DNA from: Firmicutes bacterium UBA7510 | GTDB lineage: Bacteria > Bacillota > Clostridia > Tissierellales > Sedimentibacteraceae | Assembly: GCA_002479485.1 (NCBI GenBank) | Contig: DLNM01000037.1 | Coordinates: 1-6,223, forward strand | DNA: 6,223 nt | Direction: 5' to 3' | Shown: positions 1 through 6,157 of the stretch, one piece after another | Layout: every line of letters begins with the position of its first letter | Numbering within the stretch: position 1 is the stretch's first letter | The notes under the pieces: model-generated | The model's database searches: none | What the model was told of the DNA's origin: nothing | Seen by the model: only the letters and a program-made list of their open reading frames with translations | Made by a program: the position numbers and the translations under genes

Positions 1-22
1 ATATTTATTGAATTTAAAAAAT

Positions 23-51
23 ATTTTAACATTTATATATCAATATATCAA
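23..51 (-). promoter_or_regulatory. Candidate sigma-A promoter reading leftward out of the window
   Basis: The minus strand has TTGATA (51-46), a 17-base spacer, then TAAAAT (28-23), close to the TTGACA/TATAAT consensus at the ideal spacing. It follows the cluster terminator and is preceded by A- and T-rich runs that could act as an UP element. It would start transcription near base 16 and drive a gene or RNA beyond the left edge. AT-rich DNA yields such matches by chance. Nothing else in 1-147 looks coding. Confidence 0.4.
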
Positions 52-108
52 TATCATAATGTTATGTTTTTTACAAATGAACATTACAATTAAAATATTA
101 TTAAGTTT

Positions 109-131
109 TTTTTAAGTTTCGAACTTAAAAA
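109..131. repeat. Perfect 10-bp palindrome with a 3-base centre
   Basis: TTTTTAAGTT (109-118) and AACTTAAAAA (122-131) are exact inverted copies around TCG. A direct copy of TTAAGTTT also lies at 101-108, exactly 11 bp before the copy at 112-119. No T-run follows on either strand, so it is not a standard terminator. The arrangement could be a protein-binding site upstream of the leftward promoter at 51-23. In this very AT-rich spacer it may also be chance. Confidence 0.4.
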
Positions 132-147
132 CATATTTATTGGTAGC

Positions 148-200
148 AAAAAACGCAAAATTACTATTATAAATATAATTATAATATGTATTCTGCGTTT
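148..200 (-). terminator. Intrinsic terminator of the gyrBA-rsbVW-sigB cluster
   Basis: In the minus-strand transcript, four bases after the sigB stop codon, AAACGCAGAAT (200-190) pairs with ATTTTGCGTTT (161-151) over 11 bp with one G-U pair. Inside it, a 3/3 mismatch leads to a second 8-bp stem, TATTATAA/TTATAATA, with a six-base loop. The outer stem runs into a six-T run (153-148). The shape is that of a rho-independent terminator for leftward transcription. Most pairs are A-T, with only a small G+C core, as is common in such genomes. The plus-strand side lacks a good T-run, so it is probably not bidirectional. Confidence 0.72.
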
Positions 201-204
201 AATA

Positions 205-957
205 TTATTTATCTACAGACACTTTTATCTTTTCAAGTGCTTTTTTTTCAAGTCTTGAAACTGTCATTTGAGATATATTTAGTTTTTTTGCAATCTCGCT
301 TTGAGTAGTATTATTATAAAATCTTTCAACTATTATTTCTTTTTCCAGTTTATTTAATAGCTCTAATGATTTTTTTAAAAATTCATAATTTTCAAAAGTT
401 TCATAACTATTAGTTTCATCACTAATAATATCTACTAACTCCATTTCTTTAGATTCATTACCTTTATCAAGATTTATATTTAAAGATTGAGATGTAAATA
501 ATTTACCTGCTTCCATTGCTTCAAGAATTTCTTCCTCAGAATATCCAAGATTTTCAGATAATTCTTTAATAGTTGGTGTTCTATTAAGTTTAAAAGATAA
601 CTCGTTGCTAACATCATTTATTTTTTTAGAAACTTCCTGTATGCGTCTAGGAACCTTTATAGCCCAGCCTTTATCTCTAAAATATTTTTTTATCTCTCCT
701 AGAATTGTAGGCGTAGCAAAGCTTGTAAATTCATAACCTTTATTGATATCAAATCTTTCTATTGCGTAAATTAACCCTATGCTAGCAATTTGGTAAATAT
801 CGTCATGTTCTATTCCTTTATTGACATACTTTTTAGATATAATGTCTGCAAGATATTGATATTTATTAAAGATTTCATTTCTTGTTTCAATATTTCTTGT
901 TTTACTATATTCTAAAAATATATCACAATTTTTCAAACCTTGTTTAATATTAATCAC
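205..957 (-). CDS. sigB: RNA polymerase sigma factor, SigB type
   Basis: This 250-residue sigma-70 family group 3 factor directs RNA polymerase to general-stress promoters. Region 2 spans about 28-100, with the polymerase-binding and -10-reading stretch EHDDIYQIASIGLIYAIERF (50-69) and FATPTILGEIKKYFRDKGW (80-98). Region 3 runs about 105-170. Region 4, about 195-246, holds the helix-turn-helix TQSEIAKKLNISQMTVSRLE (218-237). RDKGWAIKVPRRIQE is close to B. subtilis SigB (RDKTWSVHVPRRIKE) and unlike SigF (RDDGTVKVSRSLKE). EAMEAGKLF (147-155) also follows SigB. The start is GTG at 957; no ATG occurs until the middle of the protein, and the N-terminus aligns with SigB from here. The Shine-Dalgarno sequence is poor (AGG overlapping the rsbW stop), 11 bp after rsbW, which suggests coupled, low-level translation. 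The gene is last in the cluster, before a terminator. Confidence 0.93.
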   Translation of the reverse strand: MINIKQGLKNCDIFLEYSKTRNIETRNEIFNKYQYLADIISKKYVNKGIEHDDIYQIASIGLIYAIERFDINKGYEFTSFATPTILGEIKKYFRDKGWAIKVPRRIQEVSKKINDVSNELSFKLNRTPTIKELSENLGYSEEEILEAMEAGKLFTSQSLNINLDKGNESKEMELVDIISDETNSYETFENYEFLKKSLELLNKLEKEIIVERFYNNTTQSEIAKKLNISQMTVSRLEKKALEKIKVSVDK

Positions 958-968
958 AGTATCAACGC

Positions 969-1343
969 CTATCTTATATTTATTATTGTTTCAAAAACAA
1001 TTCTATTATTGTCATAATCTATATTGTACTTATCTGCTAAACTATCAATTATTAAAGAAAACATTTCACTATTTAATATTGAATTTTCTGATAATTTTTC
1101 ATCATTTTTATCAGTTACCTCTATCTTAATTTTATCATCTTCCAAATAATATTCTATCAAGAAAGGTTTGTTATTTTTCTTTATATTATTTATAAAAAAT
1201 ATGCAAATTTCAGAAACTATAACTTTCATATCTTCTATTTTATCTATACTTAAGTTATAAATATTAGAAATTGAGGAGGTTGTTAACCTAATACAACTAA
1301 TAAATTCAGATTTTTTAGGTATTTCAAATTTTATTTTTTCCAT
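969..1343 (-). CDS. rsbW: Anti-sigma-B factor, RsbW type, with degenerate ATPase motifs
   Basis: It is predicted to bind and inhibit the sigma factor encoded next to it and to be countered by RsbV. Residues 7-55 align without gaps to recalled B. subtilis RsbW, including CIRLTTSSIS (17-26) and KIEDMKVIVSEIC (35-47). Arg19 matches SpoIIAB Arg20, which contacts both sigma F and SpoIIAA. The GHKL kinase motifs are eroded. In the N box Glu45 remains, but the Mg-binding Asn is Phe49. In the G1 box Asp78 remains, but the Gly is Asn80. The GGLGL of the G2 box is replaced by SEMFS (92-96), and the segment between these boxes is about half the usual length. The C-terminal strand (RIVFETIINI) is present. 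At 124 residues it is shorter than B. subtilis RsbW (160). The frame is clean, so this looks like a gene kept as a binding protein and not a frameshift. It has only a weak Shine-Dalgarno sequence (GAAGAG, inside the end of rsbV). Confidence 0.85.
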   Translation of the reverse strand: MEKIKFEIPKKSEFISCIRLTTSSISNIYNLSIDKIEDMKVIVSEICIFFINNIKKNNKPFLIEYYLEDDKIKIEVTDKNDEKLSENSILNSEMFSLIIDSLADKYNIDYDNNRIVFETIINIR

Positions 1344-1344
1344 A

Positions 1345-1659
1345 CTAACACTCTTCTATATTAAATATTTTATTAAGACCTGTTATATCAAATAGTTTAT
1401 ATATATTAGGCTTAACATTTTTTAACTTAATACTTAGATTTTTTTCTTTAATTGTTTTAAGGATACTCATAAAAACACCTAATCCTGTACTATCAAGATA
1501 ATCTAATTTTTCTGAATTTACAACAATATTTTTATTTTCAGCATTAATAATATCTATAACCTCTTTTTTAAACATAGGAGAAGTATAAATATCTATTTCT
1601 CCAATTGGTAAAATTTCAATAAAATCTTCATTATTATTTGTATTTATTATTAATGACAT
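1345..1659 (-). CDS. rsbV: Anti-sigma factor antagonist, RsbV type (STAS domain)
   Basis: This is a cytoplasmic STAS-domain protein of 104 residues. It is expected to bind the RsbW anti-sigma factor and so free the sigma factor. It matches B. subtilis RsbV along its length: GEIDIYTSPMFKKEV (20-34), then YLDSTGLGVF (54-63), then KLFDITGLNKIFNI (88-101). Ser57 in DSTGLG is the residue phosphorylated by the partner kinase in RsbV and SpoIIAA; it is intact. The start at 1659 is set by the Shine-Dalgarno sequence; a start at 1671 would add MEGT. The gene begins 21 bp after gyrA and ends TAG one base before the rsbW ATG, so translational coupling with rsbW is likely. SpoIIAA is the alternative, but the sigma factor two genes on is SigB-like rather than SigF-like, which favours RsbV. 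Confidence 0.9.
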   Translation of the reverse strand: MSLIINTNNNEDFIEILPIGEIDIYTSPMFKKEVIDIINAENKNIVVNSEKLDYLDSTGLGVFMSILKTIKEKNLSIKLKNVKPNIYKLFDITGLNKIFNIEEC

Positions 1660-1663
1660 AGTA

Positions 1664-1669
1664 CCCTCC
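1664..1669 (-). promoter_or_regulatory. Ribosome binding site of rsbV, fixing the start codon
   Basis: The minus strand reads ATGGAGGGTACTATG. GGAGGG (1669-1664) lies four bases before the ATG at 1659-1657. The earlier in-frame ATG at 1671 overlaps the Shine-Dalgarno sequence itself and has no binding site of its own, so the downstream ATG is preferred. Confidence 0.82.
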
Positions 1670-1680
1670 ATTTTTTAATA

Positions 1681-4200
1681 TTATACTTCTTCTTCTTCAG
1701 AATCATCTACATCTTCTCTAATTAACTTTGCTAATGACACTACTTTATCGCCCTCATTTAATCTCATAGCTTTTACACCTTGAGTGTCTCTGCCAGTTAC
1801 AGAAATATCTGATGCATGCATTCTAATAATTGATCCAACTTGACTAATAATCATTAAATCATTTTCTGGTTCTATAATCATTGCACCAACTATATCACCT
1901 GTTTTTTCATTAATGTTATGAGTTTTAACACCTTTACCAGCTCTTGCTTGTTTTCTATATGCAGTTGTACTTGTCATTTTGCCAAAGCCATTTTCAGTCA
2001 AAGTTATAAGCTTTTCACGAGTTTCTGGTATAGCTTCTTCATTAATTTCTTCTTCTTCAGTTATTTCTGGTAGATTATCTCCATCAAGTATGAGCATAGC
2101 CACAAGCTCATCATCTTTAGAAGTTGATATAGCCTTAACTCCCATAGAAATTCTGCCTGTTTCTCTTACATCATCCTCACTAAATCTTATTGCTTTACCT
2201 TTTTTAGTTACAATTAAAACATCTTTAGTTCCGTCTGTTTTATTAACACTGATAAGCTCATCGTCATCAGCTATTTTTATTGCCAATAATCCAGATTTTC
2301 TCGATGTATCGAACTCATTTAACTTAGTTTTTTTGATAATACCTTTTTTAGTTGATAAAATTAAATATTCTTCATCATTGCTAAAGTCTCTCATTGGTAT
2401 TATAGCTGCAACTTTCTCGCCAGCATCAAGATTAATTAGATTAACTACTGCAGTACCCTTTGCTTGTCTTCTTGCTTCTGGTACTTCATACGCTTTTATT
2501 CTATACATTTTACCTTTATTTGTAAAGAACATTAAATAATCATGAGTACTTGTAATAAATAAATCTTTTACAAAATCCTCTTCTCTAGTAGTTAAACCTG
2601 TTATACCTTTTCCACCTCTTTTTTGAGCTTTATAAGTATCTTCAGGTAATCTCTTTATATAACCGAAATTAGTTATTGTAATAGCAACATTTTCTTCCTC
2701 AATTAAATCCTCAACATTTATTTCATCTTCATCGTGAGTTATTTGAGTTCTTCTTTCATCATAATAACTATTTTTAATTTCAGTTAACTCTGTTTTTATT
2801 ATTTCATCAATCAAATATGCATTTTCAAGAATTTCTCTAAATCTATTAATCATTTTAATTAATTCTTCATATTCTTCTTCTAACTTTTCTCTTTCTAGAC
2901 CTTGTAATCTTCTAAGTCTCATATCTACTATAGATTTAGCTTGAATTTCTGATAAATTAAATCTATCCATTAAGTTTTGCTCAGCGTTATCATAAGAAGA
3001 TCTAATAATTTTTATAACCTCATCGATATTGTCTATAGCAATTCTTAATCCTTCTAGTATATGGGCTCTAGCTTCCGCTTTGCTTAAATCATACTCAGTT
3101 CTTCTTCTAATAATTACTCTTTGATGTTCTACATAATGGTAGATCATCTCTTTTAAATTTAAAACCTTTGGTTCTCCATTAACTAGAGCAATCATAATGA
3201 TACTAAAATTATCTTGTAATTGAGTATGTTTATATAAGTTGTTAAGAACAATATTTGCATTGTAATCTTTTTTAATTTCAATTACAATTCTCATACCTTC
3301 TCTATCACTTTCATCCCTAAGATCTGAAATTCCATCTATTCTCTTATCTTTAACTAACTCAGCTATTTTTTCAATTAATCTAGCTTTGTTTACAACATAA
3401 GGTATCTCAGTTACTACTATTCTATTTTTTCCATTCTTCATTTCTTCTATTTCAAGCTTAGATTTTACTTTAACAAAACCTCTACCTGTCATATAAGCAT
3501 TTTTTATATTATCTTTTCCAACAATTATTGCACCAGTTGGAAAATCTGGTCCTTTTATATATTTCATAAGCTCTGGTATAGTAATATCAGGATTATCTAT
3601 AAGTGCAATAGTACCATTTATTACCTCACCTAGATTATGCGGTGGTATAGAACTTGCCATACCAACAGCAATACCAGATGACCCGTTAACTAAAAGATTT
3701 GGAAATCTACTCGGAAGAACAACAGGTTCTTTCAAGGTTTCATCAAAGTTTAATCTATAATCTACAGTTTCTTTTCCTAAATCTCTTAAAATTTCAATTG
3801 CCATTTTTGACATTCTTGCTTCTGTATAACGCATAGCAGCAGCCTGGTCTCCATCAACAGAACCAAAGTTACCATGTCCATCTATTAAAGGATATCTCAA
3901 TGAGAAATCCTGTGCAAGTCTTACCATTGCATCATATACAGCTGTATCACCGTGAGGATGGTACTTACCAAGTACATCACCTACAATACGAGCACATTTT
4001 CTATGTGGCTTATCAGGTGTTAGTCCAAGTTCGCTAGCTGCATACAATATTCTTCTATGTACAGGCTTTAAACCATCTCTAACATCAGGTAATGCACGAC
4101 TTACAATTACTGTCATAGCATAGTCAAGATATGACTTTTGCATTTCTTTTTCAATGTGCATCTGCAATATACCATCATTCTTGTTTTCTAAATCACTCAT
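1681..4200 (-). CDS. gyrA: DNA gyrase subunit A
   Basis: GyrA is the DNA breakage-reunion and DNA-wrapping subunit of gyrase. The protein has 839 residues, within the family range. The N-terminal winged-helix/tower part begins SYLDYAMTVIVSRALPDVRD and contains the catalytic Tyr125 in AAMRYTEARM. The quinolone-determining region reads HPHGDTAVYDAM (81-92). Thr86 and Asp90 match E. coli Ser83 and Asp87; Thr is also the wild-type residue in C. difficile (Thr82), so no common resistance change is seen. The C-terminal beta-pinwheel (from about 500) begins with the GyrA box QKRGGKGI (526-533), the signature that separates GyrA from ParC. Degenerate blade repeats follow (for example KQARAGKGVKT at 750-760). 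An acidic insert lies near 712-728, and an acidic tail (EDVDDSEEEEV) ends the protein. The gene lies 36 bp after gyrB and 21 bp before rsbV, with no terminator on either side. Confidence 0.98.
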   Translation of the reverse strand: MSDLENKNDGILQMHIEKEMQKSYLDYAMTVIVSRALPDVRDGLKPVHRRILYAASELGLTPDKPHRKCARIVGDVLGKYHPHGDTAVYDAMVRLAQDFSLRYPLIDGHGNFGSVDGDQAAAMRYTEARMSKMAIEILRDLGKETVDYRLNFDETLKEPVVLPSRFPNLLVNGSSGIAVGMASSIPPHNLGEVINGTIALIDNPDITIPELMKYIKGPDFPTGAIIVGKDNIKNAYMTGRGFVKVKSKLEIEEMKNGKNRIVVTEIPYVVNKARLIEKIAELVKDKRIDGISDLRDESDREGMRIVIEIKKDYNANIVLNNLYKHTQLQDNFSIIMIALVNGEPKVLNLKEMIYHYVEHQRVIIRRRTEYDLSKAEARAHILEGLRIAIDNIDEVIKIIRSSYDNAEQNLMDRFNLSEIQAKSIVDMRLRRLQGLEREKLEEEYEELIKMINRFREILENAYLIDEIIKTELTEIKNSYYDERRTQITHDEDEINVEDLIEEENVAITITNFGYIKRLPEDTYKAQKRGGKGITGLTTREEDFVKDLFITSTHDYLMFFTNKGKMYRIKAYEVPEARRQAKGTAVVNLINLDAGEKVAAIIPMRDFSNDEEYLILSTKKGIIKKTKLNEFDTSRKSGLLAIKIADDDELISVNKTDGTKDVLIVTKKGKAIRFSEDDVRETGRISMGVKAISTSKDDELVAMLILDGDNLPEITEEEEINEEAIPETREKLITLTENGFGKMTSTTAYRKQARAGKGVKTHNINEKTGDIVGAMIIEPENDLMIISQVGSIIRMHASDISVTGRDTQGVKAMRLNEGDKVVSLAKLIREDVDDSEEEEV

Positions 4201-4206
4201 CTATAG

Positions 4207-4212
4207 TCCTCC
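4207..4212 (-). promoter_or_regulatory. Ribosome binding site of gyrA
   Basis: The minus strand reads GGAGGA (4212-4207) followed by six bases (CTATAG) and the gyrA ATG at 4200. It is a strong Shine-Dalgarno sequence in the 36-bp gap after gyrB, consistent with translation of gyrA from a shared gyrBA transcript. Confidence 0.85.
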
Positions 4213-4220
4213 AACTAACA

Positions 4221-4244
4221 ATATTTAGATAAAACTCTAAATAT
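4221..4244 (-). repeat. 9-bp inverted repeat at the gyrB-gyrA junction
   Basis: ATATTTAGA (4221-4229) and TCTAAATAT (4236-4244) are perfect inverted copies around the six-base loop TAAAAC. In the minus-strand transcript the hairpin covers the end and stop codon of gyrB and finishes eight bases before the gyrA Shine-Dalgarno sequence. No T-run follows, so it is not a normal intrinsic terminator. It could affect mRNA processing or gyrA translation. Chance is possible in such AT-rich DNA. Confidence 0.5.
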
Positions 4245-6147
4245 CTAGATTTTTTACATACTTTGCATTTTTCTCTATAAATTCTCTTCTTGGTGCTACT
4301 TTATCTCCCATAAGTGTTGTAAATACTTCATCTGCCTGTATTGCATCATCTATTTCTATTCTTAAAAGTATTCTATTTTCAGGATTCATAGTTGTTTCCC
4401 ATAATTGCTCTGGATTCATTTCTCCAAGACCTTTGTATCTTTGGATATCATATTTACCGTCTCTTCCAAATTCATCTAAAACAGTATTAAGCTCTTTATC
4501 ACTATAAACATATCTTTCTACCTTGCCTTTTTTAACCTTATAAAGCGGTGGCTGTGCAGCATAAATATGACCTTCCTCAATTAAAGGCCTCATATATCTG
4601 TAGAAGAATGTAAGTAATAATGTTCTTATGTGAGCACCGTCAACATCGGCATCGGTCATAATTATTATTTTACCGTATCTTAGCTTATCTAAATTAAATT
4701 CATCACCTATACTACATCCAAATGCAGTAATCATATTTCGTATCTCTTCTGAACTTAATATTTTATCAAGTCTTGATTTTTCAACATTTAAAATTTTACC
4801 TCTTAAAGGTAATATAGCCTGTGTTCTTCTGTCTCTTCCGCCTTTTGCAGAACCCCCAGCCGAATTACCCTCAACTATGTATATTTCACATAAATCTGGG
4901 TTTCTTTCAGAGCAATCTGCTAATTTTCCTGGTAATGCCATACTATCAAGTACATTTTTTCTTCTTGCTAATTCTCTTGCCTTTCTAGCCGCTTCTCTAG
5001 CTCTTGCTGCTTTTAATGTTTTTTCTATAATTAACCTAGCAATCTTTGGATTTTCTTCACAATAAGAATATATTGCTTCACCTGTTATACCGTCTACTAT
5101 ACCTCTTACTTCACTGTTACCAAGCTTTGTTTTTGTTTGTCCTTCAAATTGAGGATTTGGTATTTTTATTGATAATATAGCTGTTATTCCTTCTCTTATA
5201 TCTTCCCCTGTTATGGCTATATCATTTTCTTTTATCAAATTATATTTTTTAGCGTAATCATTCATCACTCTTGTAAGAGCTGTTTTAAAACCAACTAAAT
5301 GAGTACCGCCTTCAATAGTATTTATGTTATTTACAAAAGAATATAAACTTTCGCTATATGCATCTGTGTATTGTATTGCTATTTCAACAATAACTTTATC
5401 CTTTGATCCTTCTGCATATATTATTTCTTCATGAAGTATATCCTTTTTGTTATTTAAATATTGTACAAACTCTCTAATTCCACCTTCATAATGAAACTCA
5501 TCTTTAATGTCATCCCTTTTATCTTCTAAAGTTATTCTTATACCTTTATTCAAAAATGCCATTTCTCTTAATCTTTTTTTGATAGTATCATAATTAAAAT
5601 TAACTTCATCAAAAATTGTATTATCTGCTAAAAATGTAATAGTTGTGCCAGTATTTACTGCTTCACCTACAATTTCAAGTTCAGTAGTTGGTACACCCTT
5701 TTCATATTTTTGTCTGTAAATTTTTCCATCACGTCTTACTTCGGCTACTAACCATGTAGACAAGGCATTTACAACAGAGCTTCCTACACCATGAAGTCCA
5801 CCTGATACCTTATAAGCATCATTATTAAATTTACCACCAGCATGCAATACTGTCAAAACTGTCTCTAATGTAGATTTTCCTGTTTTAGGATGCATTTCTA
5901 CTGGAATACCGCTACCATTATCAATTATCTTAACTGAATTATCTTCATTTATTACGACATTTATAGTATCACAACATCCAGCTAAAGCCTCATCTATACT
6001 GTTATCTACTATTTCATATACTAAGTGATGAAGACCGCTTTCTCCTGTTGAACCTATGTACATACCAGGTCTTTTTCTAACAGGCTCTAGCCCCTCTAAC
6101 ACTTGTATTTGTTCCGCACCATAATGTCTATCATTTAATTCTGACAT
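4237..6147 (-). CDS. gyrB: DNA gyrase subunit B
   Basis: GyrB is the ATPase subunit of type IIA DNA gyrase. With GyrA it forms the A2B2 enzyme that introduces negative supercoils into DNA at the cost of ATP. The protein is 636 residues, a usual length for the short Gram-positive form. The N-terminal GHKL ATPase domain shows YEIVDNSIDEA (catalytic Glu45, Mg-binding Asn49), Asp76 in DNGSGIP, and the ATP-lid stretch GGLHGVGSS (116-124). The transducer domain carries QTKTKLGN, with Lys339 matching the E. coli ATP-contacting Lys337. The TOPRIM domain has Glu426 in EGNSAGGSAK and Asp499/Asp501 in TDADVDGAH. The C-terminus has QRYKGLGEMNPEQLW (569-583) and ends VKNLDI, as in B. subtilis. Residue 428 is Asn where E. 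coli has Asp426. A reading frame open further upstream adds residues atypical of GyrB, so the start with the strong Shine-Dalgarno sequence at 6147 was chosen. ParE is excluded by the gyrA neighbour and overall similarity to B. subtilis GyrB. Confidence 0.98.
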   Translation of the reverse strand: MSELNDRHYGAEQIQVLEGLEPVRKRPGMYIGSTGESGLHHLVYEIVDNSIDEALAGCCDTINVVINEDNSVKIIDNGSGIPVEMHPKTGKSTLETVLTVLHAGGKFNNDAYKVSGGLHGVGSSVVNALSTWLVAEVRRDGKIYRQKYEKGVPTTELEIVGEAVNTGTTITFLADNTIFDEVNFNYDTIKKRLREMAFLNKGIRITLEDKRDDIKDEFHYEGGIREFVQYLNNKKDILHEEIIYAEGSKDKVIVEIAIQYTDAYSESLYSFVNNINTIEGGTHLVGFKTALTRVMNDYAKKYNLIKENDIAITGEDIREGITAILSIKIPNPQFEGQTKTKLGNSEVRGIVDGITGEAIYSYCEENPKIARLIIEKTLKAARAREAARKARELARRKNVLDSMALPGKLADCSERNPDLCEIYIVEGNSAGGSAKGGRDRRTQAILPLRGKILNVEKSRLDKILSSEEIRNMITAFGCSIGDEFNLDKLRYGKIIIMTDADVDGAHIRTLLLTFFYRYMRPLIEEGHIYAAQPPLYKVKKGKVERYVYSDKELNTVLDEFGRDGKYDIQRYKGLGEMNPEQLWETTMNPENRILLRIEIDDAIQADEVFTTLMGDKVAPRREFIEKNAKYVKNLDI

Positions 6148-6152
6148 ATATA

Positions 6153-6157
6153 CCTCC
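6153..6157 (-). promoter_or_regulatory. Ribosome binding site of gyrB, fixing the start codon
   Basis: The minus strand reads ATGGAGGTATATATG. GGAGG (6157-6153) stands five bases before the ATG at 6147-6145, which gives a protein beginning MSELNDRHYG, a normal GyrB N-terminus. The ATG that directly precedes GGAGG overlaps the Shine-Dalgarno sequence and is unlikely to be used. Confidence 0.85.

Noticed and set aside
205..1659. Sporulation operon spoIIAA-spoIIAB-sigF
   Set aside because: The gene order is the same, but the sigma factor has SigB-type sequences (RDKGWAIKVPRRIQE, EAMEAGK) and not those of SigF.
1680..1685. TATAAT on the minus strand at the gyrA stop codon, as a sigma-A -10 box for rsbV
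   Set aside because: No -35-like hexamer occurs 16-18 bases upstream, and such matches are frequent in this AT-rich DNA.
1661..1686. SigB-type promoter for rsbV: GTATAA-N14-GGGTAC on the minus strand
   Set aside because: The -10-like part is the Shine-Dalgarno region, so transcription would begin inside the rsbV coding region and give no translatable RsbV. It could at most serve rsbW-sigB.
1979..2539. 186-codon open frame on the plus strand
   Set aside because: It is the antisense of the gyrA C-terminal region. The product is a low-complexity Ser/Leu/Ile sequence without a recognisable domain, and gyrA is certain.
4877..5065. 62-codon open frame on the plus strand
   Set aside because: It is antisense to conserved gyrB sequence. 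Its apparent hydrophobic stretch comes from the complement of the Ala/Arg-rich GyrB helix.
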